Shown one piece after another: positions 14,065 through 27,200 of a stretch of DNA of 64,000 nucleotides. This DNA is from Oscheius sp. JU75 (taxonomy: Eukaryota > Nematoda > Chromadorea > Rhabditida > Rhabditidae). Made by a program: the position numbers and the translations under genes. The stretch spans positions 8,494,001 through 8,558,000 of the forward strand of contig JASJZC010000001.1 in the NCBI GenBank assembly GCA_037178855.1, given 5' to 3'. The notes under the pieces are model-generated. The model ran no database searches. It had not been told where the DNA came from and saw only the letters and a program-made list of their open reading frames with translations. How positions within the stretch are numbered: the first letter of the stretch is position 1; every line of letters begins with the position of its first letter.

Positions 14065-17000
14065 TCAAATCTCTTCGAAAAATGATCGTACTTCTTCTTC
14101 GGATGGGCGTACATCAGGATCTTTTGAGAGAAGCCTAAAGTTATTGTTTGCAGTTTAAATATTGCGGGAAACCTGCTCATGAACGCAGTTTTTTTCTAAC
14201 AATTGGATCCTTATCGTTTTGTTGAATGAAAAAGTTGTAAACGTGTTCCATGGTTGGTCGATCAGAAGGCATGTCATCCATCATTCTGCACGCATAGGTA
14301 TTAATAAACTTAAAAAATTACTTTAGGATGAAAATCCATATTTCTTGTTCTACTTCCACTTTTTTTGGGGCTTTAAAATTGTTGATCAACGTGTTTGCCA
14401 CTTTTGTATTAGTCGGTTCTTCTCTGTAGACCATGCTCCAGACAGACCTTCCAAGTCCGAAAACATCAACAGCTTCAGTGAAGTTCTCCTCGTCTCCATT
14501 CACAACTTCTGGTGCAATATATCCAAGGGATCCGCGGCTTGACGTGTACGGGAATGTGATCTTTCCACTTTTTCCCGCGACGGCAGCTTTGGTGATGCCC
14601 AAATCGCTGATTTTTAAACGATAGTGGGTGGCATTCAGGAGCATACTAAAAGCTTTCGATTTTCAAATGTATTACTTACTTGTCAGTTTTAACATCTCGA
14701 TGCATAATGTTGTTACCGTGAAGAAATTCTAATCCACAAGCGGCTTGCACAGTCCACCATATTACATTCTGTTGAGTATAATGCTCGGCTGACAGTTTTT
14801 CGGAGCTTCCAATTACTTCACAAAATTGTTTTCTTATTTTTTACAAATACCTGATTTTAGACATCCTCCTTCACAGTATTCCATCAACAGACCAATCGTC
14901 CTATGTGTTTGTTTGTCAACGATGTATCCATATATTGATACTATGTGTGGATTGCAGTGCATCTGAAAATAGCCCCATAAGTGTAGAGATAGTCAAAAAT
15001 CCTTATGTTGGACCAACAACGGTAAAGCTCGCTCATTTCGGCTTATTACGTCAAAAAAACCCAATTTTGAACGAATTGGCAAAAGCGCGTCAAAAATTCA
15101 AACGATGGAACCACTTGTTGAACTATTACCAAAGAACTATTTTCTTACTGTGAGTAACGTGCGAATTTCTTCTCTCATCATTCGAAGTACATTTGAATAG
15201 TCTTCCTCTTCTTGTCGGCGAAAATACTTTGCTACAACAGAATCAGGTATCCGTGGAGCTTTTACAAGAGACACGTGAGCTTGACCGCAAGTGTTCTCAT
15301 CGGCTAAGACTTCAATTATCTTGAGTTCAGAATCTTCGTAACTTTTAAAGGGTATCAACTAAATACTTATCTGTCGAACTGTTTTACAACTTACTCCACG
15401 ACTAGCGATAACGCCGCCCCAATTTGAGCTGCATAACTTCCGTAGCTCATTCGAAGGCACAAACTTTGTAGTTGACGTTAGTTTTTTATATAGAAACTGC
15501 AATTAAAGCTTTCTTCCAAACATTTCTATAGCAAATACCTCATAAAAGAACTCAAATTCGTATGTTTTCGCACTATTTAAAATGCCTTTCAGCTTTGGTA
15601 AATGCAACTCTAATGTATCTTCAAACTTCACTAAACACTGCTCTTGCCTAGGTTTATCCTCGTTGAGTGTGTGAAACTGAAACTTTCACGAATGATCGAA
15701 AAGAAGAAACATACCATGAAGACTTTCATGAATGCAAAGAAAACAACGTAGGGAAAGTTGGCGGCTTCCTTCGATAGTCGTGGAAATCCAGCTGCGGGAC
15801 TATCTTCATGAAAGTATTTCAAGAAAAGCTTTTCTGCTTCTTGTCGTTTCACAAGAGTGGCCTCCATTTTAGTGAGCAGTTCAGGTTTCAGAAATAGTTT
15901 GAGTGCCTAAAACTCAAGTACAAAATCTAGGCTTTTCTCACGTCATAGTAAACAAGCAGAGTGGAAAAATCTATTAGGCTGTTTGCATAGTCACAGAAAA
16001 GATCACATGTCTTCTGAAGTAATTGCAACGTACAAGTAATCAATCTTTACTTGCTTCGTTGTACTGTTCAAATTTTACTTTAATCGGCTCCCTGCTAGAT
16101 AAATGATGAGCAAGAGCATACAATTGCTCGCCTTCGTGTAGTTTTACCTAAAGGGTGTTTTCGCTTGTTATTCTTGATAGTAACCTCAGAATACTTCTCA
16201 AAAATGAGCTTATAAAAAGTGTCAGGGATTATGTCGCAATAATTAAAGTTGTGATAGGAATCATGCATAACTACGTAGGAACCATACCTATCTCCTAATT
16301 TTTTCAGTTCGGGGGACGGGGGACTCATGTATGGAATAAAGTCTATCGTTTTGTCGTATTCAAGAACTAAAAATGTTAATGTGCACAAAAAATGAAAACA
16401 GAATACCTTCATCTGTTAATGCCATCGGGTAGCTTTCAAAATTAGCTGCAACTACCGCGGACATGAAAAGTTCACGACCAGGCCATTCATTAGTATCCAA
16501 ATGACTTTTTTGAGGACTTTGTGGATCCAAACGGTTTGCATAATTGGATAGAATTTGTTGTATAAACGGATTGTCAGCCTCAATTTCGATACAACCGGGA
16601 ATAATTTCCTGAAATGTTAGCGAATCGAGAGAGGTATAAAACAATACCTTAAACTTGTTCTGTAATATAGCTGGCAGTAAGGGTATGATTCTAAGTATAT
16701 GGCATAAAGCACTGTCTACTTGCTTACTTTCAACTTTGTTATCAGAAATGAACTGAAATAGATAACTTCAAATATGAGAATGTGTTTACCGTGTCAAGAG
16801 CATGGAATACAATTGGATAATCGTGATATCCAAAAGGAGTAAAATGAATGAATTCCTGTATATTGGATGCGTTTATATTATTCATGAAAAATTTAAAAAT
16901 GTGTCTGGACTTGATCCAAACGAAAAACCTTCGTTCCATCTCTCTCTACAAAACTTTGATATCACATAGCAATCCTTGTACAAATATGTTTGGTAATACT

Positions 17001-18088
17001 TCGGCAGGCACCACACCTCATTCAAATTTTTCCGCGCGCAATTTCGTTCTTTGGCGCAAAATTAATTTTTTTTTTCAGTTTTGTCTCTCATCTCTGCTAT
17101 TTTTCCGTATTTGTCTCTTTTTATCATTCTTTTCTCCTCAACAAACGGTGTGTTATGTATCTAGAAAGATAAATGCGGTGCCTGCCGAAATATTACCATA
17201 TGTACAATTAATTGACTCACTAAAGATTTATGAACAATCTCTTTCTCCGGAATTGACAAGTCCAGATTGAAAAAGTCTTCAAACTTCAAATCCAATAACA
17301 TGAAATCCATACAGAACGTACTCATGTGATTGTCTAATATTTTTGGCAATTTGGATAGAAACGTCTAAATAATATATGTTTTCCATAGTCAAAGTTAAAT
17401 TACCCTGGCAAAACTTACGATTACTGGAGGAATGCGATTATATCGTTTTAAATGTGTCCTGGGTAAAAGGCAATAATCAACTCCGATTATAAAATCTGAC
17501 AGAAGACGATCGAAGACAACGTATTTCTTGTAAACGCTACAGTCCCAATTGACCTCCAACCCATTGATTAAGGCAATTATTAGACTCACCAATGCATCAA
17601 TAAAGCTTGTAAACATTTCAAATGATGGTTGTCTGTATGAATCTATAGTAACGCTTGCCATCGTCATCCATTGTTGAATACGCCCAGAGCAAAACGAAAG
17701 TTCTTGGGCAGTCTTCAATTGCTGCAACACTACTTGGAACAGTCCAAGAAACTCCTCACAAGTAAGCTGAATTTCTCTTTTCTATGCCACTGCTACTAAC
17801 TCACAATATGCAATCTTTCTAGTGTTGGTCGAGGTCGAACATAGTTTCCAAATATTTCTCCATCGTGTATTTGTTTCCATTCTCCTTGCCAAACTTCATT
17901 TTGAGGAATATAGGTCATAAGGAAGTCAAATTTGGTCGTTAGAGGAGAACTACGTATTTCTTCCCATTTCTCAACATAAACAGCAGGGCAATCCTAGAAT
18001 AAGGGCAAAATATATTAAAAAACAATTATCTGACAAAAAACCAAGGCTTCTCTTCTGGCGGTGTTTCAATTTGATCTAATTTGTCCAT
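14065..18088 (-). CDS. large protein with C-terminal protein kinase domain
   Basis: A multi-exon gene on the minus strand, from MDKLDQIETPPEEKPW (start 18088) to LLSKDPDVRPSEEEVRSFFE (stop at 14065). The long N-terminal part is helical-looking, with no domain I recognise. The C-terminal third is a complete kinase. The VAIK-type lysine is in VSLVKAPR, and the hinge is LLMEYCEGGCLK. The catalytic loop HRDVKTDN has its N completed across an intron. DLG stands in place of DFG and keeps the metal-binding Asp. GSLGYIAPE and VDVFGLGRSVWSM follow. All key catalytic residues are present, so it should be active. Two consecutive DxRP-type segments (SDRPTMEHVYNFF and VRPSEEEVRSFF) end the C-lobe. I do not know the family; a tyrosine-kinase-like group member is possible. 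Confidence 0.8.
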
Positions 18089-18582
18089 AAGCTTTATTCA
18101 GATACTTAGAGAGTAAATGCTGCCGGTTAGAAATTGAAGAGTACGCACTCTTTGTTACCAAACATGCGTCTTTCCCCGCAAGACCGGTGATCAGCTGTTT
18201 TTCTGATCATGTCGGAGCTGCAGCTGGGCGTTGCCCACTATCTGTTGCAAAATCTTGCTTATTAATACAGTGAAACCTTAAATGACATTTAAAGAAAATA
18301 AGAACTCTTATGTAAAGTTCAAAATGTATGTCGAGGAAAATTTCCAACGTTCGCTATTTTCCCGAGATTCTGCCCATTAAGAGCTTCCTTGTAGACACCA
18401 GGCTTGCTGCCACCATGAAGGAAGAAGCCTGCGTTGCCGTTACCACAATAACTTTTGATTTTTCCGAAAGGGGATGTGTTATGTGTACGCGTAGAATCGG
18501 ATTTTAGGGTGCTCTTTTCTCTCTGCTCGCCATGAGCTGTCGTGTCAGAGGGAAAGGCATCAGGCTTGAGTTCTCTGACAGT

Positions 18583-18780
18583 TCGAGTACTGGCCACGTT
18601 TTGAAAGTTTCGAACTGGCAGACTGCTCCAAGCAGTACTGCAAATATTCCAGAAACGTGTTCGGGACTTGGAACGGACCCAGCACGCGACAGAAAGGAAG
18701 CGCCAGATTGGCGAATCCCGGACCCATTGCGTCCAATTGGCTCGAATTCACAGCCGACTACATCGATCCCCGGAGACAGA
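18583..18780 (+). other. possible orphan exon upstream of receptor gene
   Basis: After an acceptor-like CTCTGACAG, one frame stays open for about 65 codons with a protein-like composition (FEYWPRFESFELADCSKQYC, then NPGPIASNWLEFTADYIDPR). It runs into a GA microsatellite. It could be an exon of a gene whose other parts I could not find, or a pseudogene piece. It is not clearly joined to the receptor that starts at 18992. Confidence 0.3.
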
Positions 18781-18802
18781 GAGAGAGAGAGAGAGAGAGA
18801 GA
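18775..18802. repeat. (GA)n microsatellite
   Basis: About fourteen GA units. A matching (CT)n tract occurs at about 60571-60594. Confidence 0.9.
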
Positions 18803-18991
18803 CTGGGCAACTGTCGTCGTCTCCTCTTGAAGATCCTGATTGGGCATATTTTCTTTTTTCTCGTGTTATTCTACGTCATGTTGCCCCTATTTTGGCTAGC
18901 CCAGAAGAGCCCCCGTGTTGACTACGAGATTCCTCAATTACCCTCCTCTCTCTCTCTAAGGACAACTCATTTTTAGATCTCTTCTTTTCGA

Positions 18992-21900
18992 ATGCGCTCA
19001 TGTTGGGCCCTCCTATTCGTTCCCAGTCTACTGGCCGACTTTACACAATGGCTACCTCCATTCAACGAGAGTGTCAAACTGTACTCGTTGTGTACTATGG
19101 ACATGGATCGACTGGTTCTGAACCATAGGTATACTGTAGCTGTAGAGACACCTGTTCTTTTGAATCTCGCACCCCAATAGTTTACACAAGTCTGGCATCG
19201 GACCAGGTGGCCCCGATTCATAGTCCAGCGCGCTATGGCGAGTGGATTCAGTGTTAGTCTCCAAAAACTGTATCGGTCAAGTGTCAGTTCCGAAACTTTC
19301 GGTAGTAACCGAGCTAGTCTCACTAACCTAGAGTCATATCTGAATGTTACAGTACCTATACAGTGAACCGGATCTTGCAAACGGGTGATCAAGCCATTGG
19401 TACTGGCTGCAAGTAAGTGGGGGTGAGTATTCAAGTTGTCTCATATTATTAAGTTGTCAACGTCCCTGTCCTTCTCTTTCTGACGTGCAGTCTATTGTTA
19501 GTCAAAAAAGTTTAACTGATGCCCCGTTGGGGCTCTGCTACTTGAGCATCCAGTCGAGCTACCGTGAGAGGGGCATCCAGAGGCACACCTCCCAAACTGT
19601 CTCGATTCAGCTAGGCTTGCCAAGAGTAATTGCTGTCACAAAGAATGTGTGACAAATTGGCAACAAGACAGACATATACATACAGAGACTTTCGGGAATT
19701 TTGAACAAGATAGCCACTAGTCACATTATCAACTCGGTCTATGATCCAAAGAGGATTTCTGACGACTGTCTAAACGTCCCTTACATCGCTAGTAGATTGA
19801 CTATCTGTCATCTGGTTTCCAGTAGGTTTACTGTGTTTAGGGTAGCAGGAAGTCGTTTTGTCTTACTGAACGGACTGTCTCATCTGTCCTGTCGTTTTTC
19901 AGAGGCCTGGACAAAACTGTGGAGTTCTACATGAAGAACTACCTTCTCTGTTACAATGACTACGAGAAGTTTGTGCCGACTCGCTACAGAGGCATTGTTT
20001 GGCTGATGCGAGCACTCAAGTTGGTCTCCTCCATTTCATTGCTCAATTAATGCAGATTCTGTGAAGTGAATCAGATCATGCAGAACAATCGGATGCGCAA
20101 GATGTACAATCGGCACTTCCAGAAGCGATTTTTTCGCTATTCTTACGCATTGGTTAGCCTGAAAATTGAATACAATGTCGCGGTTTAGGTTTGTGACAAG
20201 GGAAGTCAGTTGTCTTCCAAGGAGATAGCCAACTTTTTTGTGTACTCTTCCATCTTCAAGTTTCTCTACGAGACCCACAATGAGGAAAGAACGTGAGTCT
20301 GTAGGCAACCTAAATTCGATCAATGCTGAGCTAGACTAGCTGTAACACCCTGTAGACACTTTTGTCTTTACTGCTGACTGTAGTGTCTACATGGTGCAGC
20401 ACGAGATGGCAGTCTTCTGATTCGGACCCTGTTCCGACGGAGGCGTGTCAGTGCTTCTTTGGCTCTGTTCACATCTAGCTCTGGTCTCGGTCAGCTCCCG
20501 TTCCAGCTCCGTCGTCTTCTTTTCCGCTTCCTCGGTCCGTACCATATTGATAGCGTTCTGTTCTTTCAGGACCTGCAGCAGATGGAGCGTCTTCTCGATG
20601 TTCTTGTTCAGAATCTGAATGTCCGTCTTGAGGATTCCGAGCAGCTCTTGGAGCTCCTTGACGCGCTCGTGGCCCTTGGTCTGACTCATTTCCAACATAT
20701 GCGACAAAGTCGGATCAGGAGCTGTGAGACGCGTTGTCGAGTAAATATCCATGAGCATCGTTGAGAGATCCAGCTCCACAGTCTGTTGAAAACAAAACAT
20801 AGAGACATCAAGCAGCTGACCTACCTGGATCTGATCAGTCTTGAGCTGATGCTGCCAGATGCCCGGCCAGCGGCGGTCATCCTCGAAGCCGATAGCCTCA
20901 ATGACCATGACGTGCTGTGGATTGAAGCGATTGCGGACCAGCTGGATCTGGACGTCTTCGTGATCGGCCCGTAGGAGACCAGCATTCGGCTTGACGATAT
21001 AGCGAGTCGGAGCGTTGCACACAATCCTCCAGCCGACGACTCCACTAGTCCCAGCCATCTTCTTGATCCGAATCGTCTGCTTGGCATCCTGTGGCTTCTG
21101 ATCGAGGTCGAACAGGAGCAGAGTCTTGTCGACGGCGATCAGAGGCGAGGTGGCAGTCGAGGCAGCCATTCAACGGACAGGCGTCTTGGGTAGAATGGCT
21201 AGAATGTTAGGAGTTAGCCTTGACAAATTACCGGAGAAGCAATTAAGAATTTTCAGGCTAATTTGCAAAACAGTTTCGAAAGTCTATGCTGACTTGTATA
21301 CTCGCTGCTATGTGCCGCATGTGGAGAAGAGGCAGGAGAAGATTAAGCAGGTCAGTTGTTGTCAGTTCCTCAAAATTTCTTCCATTCAGAGATGCTCCTC
21401 CACAACAGCCCCACTCTTAAAATTCTCAGCTGTCTTCCAACGCTTCAGCCGGAACTGCACATCTCTCTCACAGTTCCTTTTTTCTCCCAAGGTCAATTCT
21501 CACATGATCGGAGCCTCCCTGGCCAACGACACGCTCTTTATGAACATTCTTAGCTCTAACCTACTCGCCAATATTCATGCCGACTCGGAACTGCCCTCCC
21601 TTGTTCTGAAGACGCGTCTCCTTCTCCAGCACTTCTCACTGGCTGCTGTCAAGCTCTACAGGCAGATTGACGCCTACAAAGTGTTAGTTTCACCCATCCA
21701 ATGAACTATCTAAAGACATTCTAGATGTCGTCAGAGGATCCTAGCAGAAGTTTCTTTCACCAATGATACAGTAGATGACGACAATCAGGAAGCCCTCGTA
21801 GCTGCCAGCTGCTGTAATGGGACCCATCTCTGCGAGCTTCAGAATGAGCGGAGATTCAAGTAAGTTTTCCCATTTCCCCTAGTGACAAAGATTTCTTCAG

Positions 21901-23595
21901 ATCGCTTTCTGATCAGGCCTGGATGCTATTCAAGACGGAGATTTCTCTTCTTTTCTTCGTCTTCCTTCACACTCTTCTCCTTTTCTGTCTCCTGGTAAAG
22001 ACACGAAGATTACTGTCGACGGCAACCGTTCTCTTTGTCGTCAACATCATGGTCAGCAATCTCCTCTTCCTTCTCAGCTTCTTCTTCCTCTTCACCGACC
22101 TGCTGACTGACGAACCTTATGGGCCGGTCAATGAGGATGTAAGCAGACATCATTGATCCATTTTCTCAGACACAGAGTGCCATTTTCAAGCTGGAACAGA
22201 CTGATTTCAGTTTCATGACAAGTCAGCCGAGCTGGTTGTAGCTGAGACCCTCCAGACACACCTCTTTGCTGCCGATGAGTTCAGGTAGGTCTTTTCATTC
22301 GTTGCTCTTAGAAACCTCAGGAAACATCTCGTTCAAGAAACTCTGTTCTCCCTAGCTCAAAACGGATCCTTGACAGGATTGATTCTTCTGCTCGTCCTGG
22401 TTTTGGTGAGCTGCTTTCAATTGTCTATATTTGCTATCTCTTAGGTAGTCATGAACCGCTCAATGGCTGGCTCAACCGTTCGTGTGAGCCGAGTAGCTGT
22501 CTTGTCTCTCTTCATCGGAGTCTGGTCCTTCCTGATCATCAGCCACATCAGTTTTTCCGGCCTCCAGATCACTGCAATCCAGAATCTGGACCAGCTCTTC
22601 TTGACTCTCTCCAAAGGACGCATCTACCATGTCTGTGACACGTTAGTATTGTGAGGTTTTGGGCAGAAATACATTTTAGTGAGCCGCAGTCGAGCTACTC
22701 CGAAATCGCGAGGCAGTGCGACAAGACCGGTGTCTTCCATGCTTTCGGGGCTTATCTTCTTCGCGGACACACGCTCTTCACATTAATTTTTCTGGCAGCT
22801 TCAATAATTATCTTCACCGTGACCATTGTTCATCACTACCAAGTGCGGAAAGAGTACGATATCATCAATACTGGCTTGAGGTAGGTATAATTTTTCAAAT
22901 GTGTTTTGCAAAGTTGTAGAGGAGATCAATATCTACATTTTTGCGTTGTCTTTTATGCATGAAACGCTTGAGAAGTCGCGCTTTGCTTCCGGGACATCTT
23001 GCCCGTATTGCCTCGACTGCTCATGACATGCGTCCACAAGATGGTACGTGCGAGAAAGGCAGCTGCCAAATTTATAGTGAGCTTTTCGGGCCTAAAAACA
23101 GGTTTTACAGTTTGACCATGTTTTGCAATGTTGTACATTTCGATTTTCTTTACATTTTGGTAGAACATCGTAAAGCTGAAAAACCATAATTTCTTGGTGA
23201 AAAGTGAGACTGATAGCTGCGATTCATTTAGAGAACAAACCCCTCATAGGAGAAGAGAACGTCTCTTCCACACCCTCATCCTCTCCATATCTACTTTTTT
23301 CGTCTCAATCATGGGACAGACCTTCATCGAAATTGCAGTCTTCTGGGTCGAGGAACGAGGCGAAGTAGCGAACCTGACCAGATGGTATGGAAGGCCATTG
23401 CTCTAATGAATTTTTAGGTACCATGTGGCGAGACTAGCTGCCTTTGTGGATCCAGTTCTCAATCCTTTGGTAGTCGTCGCCAGGACTCCGGCTCTTCGAA
23501 GACAGGTATTAAAAGAATTTGGATTCGTTTCGAGACCCAAAGAGGTCCAGAGTTCCGCTACGGATCCAATTGGAACGAATTGTGACAGGACCTAA
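18992..23595 (+). CDS. seven-transmembrane receptor with large extracellular N-terminus
   Basis: Exons 18992-19128, 19353-19412, 19903-20019, 20056-20152, 20189-20292, 21257-21350, 21390-21682, 21725-21859, 21901-22138 and further ones to 23595 join in phase. A signal peptide (MRSCWALLFVPSLL) is followed by an extracellular region of roughly 300 residues with several N-glycosylation sequons and cysteines. Hydrophobic helices follow, including ISLLFFVFLHTLLLFCLLV, VLFVVNIMVSNLLFLLSFFF, VAVLSLFIGVWSFLIISH, LFTLIFLAASIIIFTVTIV and LFHTLILSISTFFVSIMG. The last helix holds DPVLNPLVVVARTPALRRQ, which resembles the NPxxY region of rhodopsin-type receptors. A short tail ends at 23595. It looks like a nematode serpentine receptor. 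The ligand and subfamily are unknown. The 964-base intron 20293-21256 hosts another gene antisense. Confidence 0.78.
19186..19235. repeat. tRNA-derived repeat fragment
   Basis: GATTCATAGTCCAGCGCGCT resembles GATTTATAGCCCAGCGCGCT near 58630. On the minus strand it reads like the D-arm/anticodon side of a tRNA. It is a dispersed repeat and not a functional tRNA as far as I can fold it. Confidence 0.4.
20387..21169 (-). CDS. MSP-domain protein with C-terminal coiled coil (VAP-like)
   Basis: The N-terminal 120 residues form an immunoglobulin-like MSP domain: SPLIAVDKTLLLFDLDQKP, then KQTIRIKKMAGTSGVVGWRI, APTRYIVKPNAG and FNPQHVMVIEA. A leucine/glutamate-rich coiled coil follows (VKELQELLGILKTDIQILNK onwards, to about residue 240), and the protein ends in SCCTM. 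Family knowledge: VAP-type MSP domains bind FFAT-motif proteins at the ER, but those have a terminal membrane anchor, which is absent here; the terminal cysteines might be lipidated (inference). A 42-base GT-AG intron at about 20786-20827 is in frame and stop-free, so both spliced (about 246 residues) and retained (260) forms would be open. The whole gene lies antisense inside one intron of the receptor gene. Confidence 0.82.
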   Translation of the reverse strand: MAASTATSPLIAVDKTLLLFDLDQKPQDAKQTIRIKKMAGTSGVVGWRIVCNAPTRYIVKPNAGLLRADHEDVQIQLVRNRFNPQHVMVIEAIGFEDDRRWPGIWQHQLKTDQIQVGQLLDVSMFCFQQTVELDLSTMLMDIYSTTRLTAPDPTLSHMLEMSQTKGHERVKELQELLGILKTDIQILNKNIEKTLHLLQVLKEQNAINMVRTEEAEKKTTELERELTETRARCEQSQRSTDTPPSEQGPNQKTAISCCTM

Positions 23596-23900
23596 AGTCC
23601 CCGGGCTCTATGTATTCCTTGAACTCATGATCTTCCAGCTCCGAGCCCAATGGACCACCATCCGTTCCAGGACCTCCATGCGCCGATCTGGTCCCGAGGA
23701 AAAGGCTCTACCTTGTCGGACCGGATCTCTTAGAGAGAACAAGGAGAACGAGGTAGTCAAGCGGCCGGAGAGACGAGGAAGAGTGAGTTGCAGCCAATCT
23801 AGTAAATTCGGCTCGGGTTCAGAGCAAGTCGCTCGTCCGACGAGGTTCCAACCGAAGAAGTGGTGACTCCCAGACACATTCGGTAGTCTGATCTTCGGCA

Positions 23901-23906
23901 ATAAAG
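23901..23906 (+). terminator. polyadenylation signal AATAAA after the receptor gene
   Basis: AATAAA about 300 bases after the receptor stop codon, on the same strand. It is plausible as the 3' end signal. Confidence 0.4.
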
Positions 23907-24213
23907 TAGATTTTAAACATTGTCTAAGAATTCCGAGCCTCTGACCTTGTGGTCCGGAACATTCGTCTGTCAACCCCCAATGACTCACATCTGTATAGTC
24001 TGTTTCTGTCCCCCATAGACCAGACTCCCGCGTTCAGTTGATGAAACTCGAGCCCGAGGACATAAAAACTTAGGGTACCCCATAAACAGCTACGGTAAAC
24101 AAAACTTTATCGCATCTTTGAGACGCTGTTTGAACAGAAAAACTAGTCGGCTGGTTGTCTTCTTGGAAGACTTGTCGTCTAACCTGACCCCTTGAAATGT
24201 ATCCAATTTCCAG

Positions 24214-27200
24214 CTAGGTAGACGGACTCACTGTGAAAACGCTAAAGAGCGAACCCTGCTTTTTCGGCTCTTTGTAGAAGAGACCCGACACGAAGTCCCA
24301 GATGTCTTTGAAGAAGCCCCGTCCTTCTACGTCCTTCTCGGCTGTGTACGCGAGCACGTAGCCTCTGAAAAAGAAAATACCTATAGTCTTTGTATCACAG
24401 AAAAAAAGCGAGTGAACTTGGCCGCATAGTTCAGTCGGTTAGAGCACCGTTTACGGAATCATACAAGACGGGTAGGATTTCAAAATGTCGGCAATGCTTT
24501 TTTGGCAGCCATCGAAATTCAAACTGACCCCTGTCTCGAATTCCTGTCACAGATAGACTGATAGGTCTGCTCGATGGTGACATTCTGACCAGGTAGTCGG
24601 ATCATTTGCATCGAGACCGACCCCCCTTCCAGCTTTCGAAGACTCTTGCCCGTCTGATTGTATCCATCGTAGAGGTTCAAGAGAAAACAATTGGACTTGA
24701 CGCCAAGAAAGGAGATATTCACTAGGAGATGATGTCCATCGGGAACGTGAAAGCTGCTCCGACACTCGAGATGACAACTGTTTCCTTCCGGAAACTGCGG
24801 GCTATAGATCTCTCGCCATGCTTCGCTGACAGCCACGAGGTCTTCTCGTCCGCAGGAGCAGTCTAATCAAAGTATCGACTCCTAAATCTCGAACTCTTAC
24901 CTGTATTGTAGACCCATTTGTAGCTGATTTCGTAGGACGATTCATTGATCCTGGGTCTTGTGGTCTCCCCTCTCCGGTAGACTATTGTAACATTGCTGGC
25001 CGCCAGGACAGCCAGGGAAGAGCTACCCGTTTGGAACCTGTAAGCAATGGTCCAGTCAGTTTCAAAGTTAGAGAGAATGAGGGTTGCAAAATCCTTGGCC
25101 AGCCCAGACCAGAACTGATAGTTTCAGATAATGCAATTTTTATAAAAGTAAAGACGGGAGTGGGTGTTTTAGTGTTGATTCAGTCTATTTTAGTCGAAAC
25201 AAGTGTAGAAAAAGACATTTCCGCAGGTTGGACTCGAAGCTGAGTTGTCTGGTTCGAAGTGGGGACCCTTACTAATACACAAAGTTGACTACAACTTTAG
25301 AAGGCTGTAGCTGGCTCGCTGGCTGTGATGGCAACCTTTGTTTTATATCCTCAATCTGCTCGAGGAGCTCTTCAAAATAACACCTAATATGGTACGATTT
25401 CGTTGATCTTGAGTTTTTGGGATTTTGTACCGGGCCGTGGGACAGGCCTTGCAAGTTTTGGAAAAGGGCCGGCCTGGCCCGTTGGAGCGCTGGAGACAAG
25501 AAAAAAACCAAGACTTACCCGGCATACTTGTCGTCCCAAGTGATCTTCAACAATTCCCTCTGTTTAAACTCTGCTGCCACTTCTATTTTCAAGTATTTCG
25601 GAGTGGTGAAGCCGCCTTGCGAAGAGACATTCCCTTCAATCTCATCTGGATACAGAACATTGTATCGGCACTGCATTTCTGGGCAGTTTGCCGGAAATGT
25701 AGCACGAATGAATCCACTTTCCCGCCGAATGGACGGAACGCGTGGACAGAGACATTCTAATTTATGGCTATTTGATGAGGAAAGTTCAACCGACCTTCCG
25801 GAACATTGATCGTGGTCATGGACAGATTAAATCCTTGGACATCTGTGGCGTTCTTTGAGACGCTACCAGTATAGGAGAGAGACAGTTCTCTGGCTTCGAC
25901 GATGTATCGTTCCACCTGGTCCGTCTGGATGCCGACTGCGAGAAATCTGTCGTACAAGGCTCCTCTGAAACGGGAGCAGTTAGCTTTTTTTTTTCTTCAG
26001 TATTCTGGGGCAGATCAAGGGACCGAACTGAAAGAATGAGTAAAATTTTAAAGAGTTCCCAAAATCCGATATGGTACGGGATTGACTGGGCTCTTAATTT
26101 TACGAGGCAGTACGGGAGCGATCTACCTTGCCGGGCACTCCACTCTTTTCAAGCTATTTTCGGCTACAAGACATAATTCTCAGTGTCTGACATGTTCTGC
26201 AAAGTTGTAGTCCAGAACAAAACCTACATCTTTGTAGGACATGGTAAACCTCAAAGATGCATCCTTGGACTCAAAAAACTCACATTATAGTCTCATTGTT
26301 CGTCGGGTAGACCATTATCAGATCGTCTCGATGCCGTCGGAAGTGCTGAACTGTTATCACGAAGGCATTGGCATGGCCCAACGGGATGTCTTCTCGGACA
26401 AAATTATATACAGCGCTGGTTTTTTCACATGGCATTCTCGGGAAGCCGGGAGAGGTCAGCATGACCTCCGTACCCACTCGAAGTGTCACGTTGCCCTCAC
26501 GATTGCAAACTAAAGAAAATATGTCAGGCTCTGAACATTTACTTACATTCCTTCTTCGGCATTACATAGGTAATGTTACAGAATGTCGGGCCTGGAATGC
26601 CCGTTCCACCTAAAATTCAAGTATGCAAGTTCAGTTTTAACCAACGTGGTGGTCTCCCAATGGCTGTGATGTCAATAGTCCTGATATTAAGGTGCTCGAA
26701 ATTTCCAGTATCTGACGGTTTGCTGAAGTACAATTACAGTAATTTTATAAAATTTTGGTTACAATTAATTTGATTACTTCGCTTTTTGGTTTGAGCGCGT
26801 TAGGCTATAAAATGTCGTAGATTATTACCGCTCACCGCCAATTTCCCGCCCCCTCCGTCTCGGCTCGACTCAGCGAGAAAGTACGGGCGAGATCATCCAA
26901 GGACATAAGGCGCAGCTTCAGAGCTTTTTTTTCGGGCTGAGATGTGATATTTCAGATTTTCTATGTTGTACGAAGTTGTAGCATTTGATCTGCTCTACAA
27001 GTATGCAAAAAATCACTAAGCCTGAAAGTGTTCTCTTCAGCCTGGAAAATTAGATCGAAGTATTACAAGGTCATAAAATGAAAACTACCTCCAAGACTCG
27101 TTCTTTTCCCCCGGTTCGGCTCCCAAAACCTCTAGGTCAGATCCTGGCTCACAGTTGACACGAAAATCCGTTCGATTTGCGGTCGTCAGCCGAAAAGTAC

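Noticed and set aside
14065-18088. Assignment of the large kinase to DSTYK or to a ubiquitin E4-like protein
   Set aside because: Length and layout are suggestive, but the N-terminal segments do not match what I know of either family well enough.
20405-20764. Plus-strand coding frame opposite the MSP gene
   Set aside because: It mirrors the coiled-coil codons of the minus-strand gene and has no domain of its own.
24418-24490. A functional tRNA gene
   Set aside because: The D arm is perfect, but no anticodon stem or clean acceptor stem can be paired, and the T arm is degenerate.
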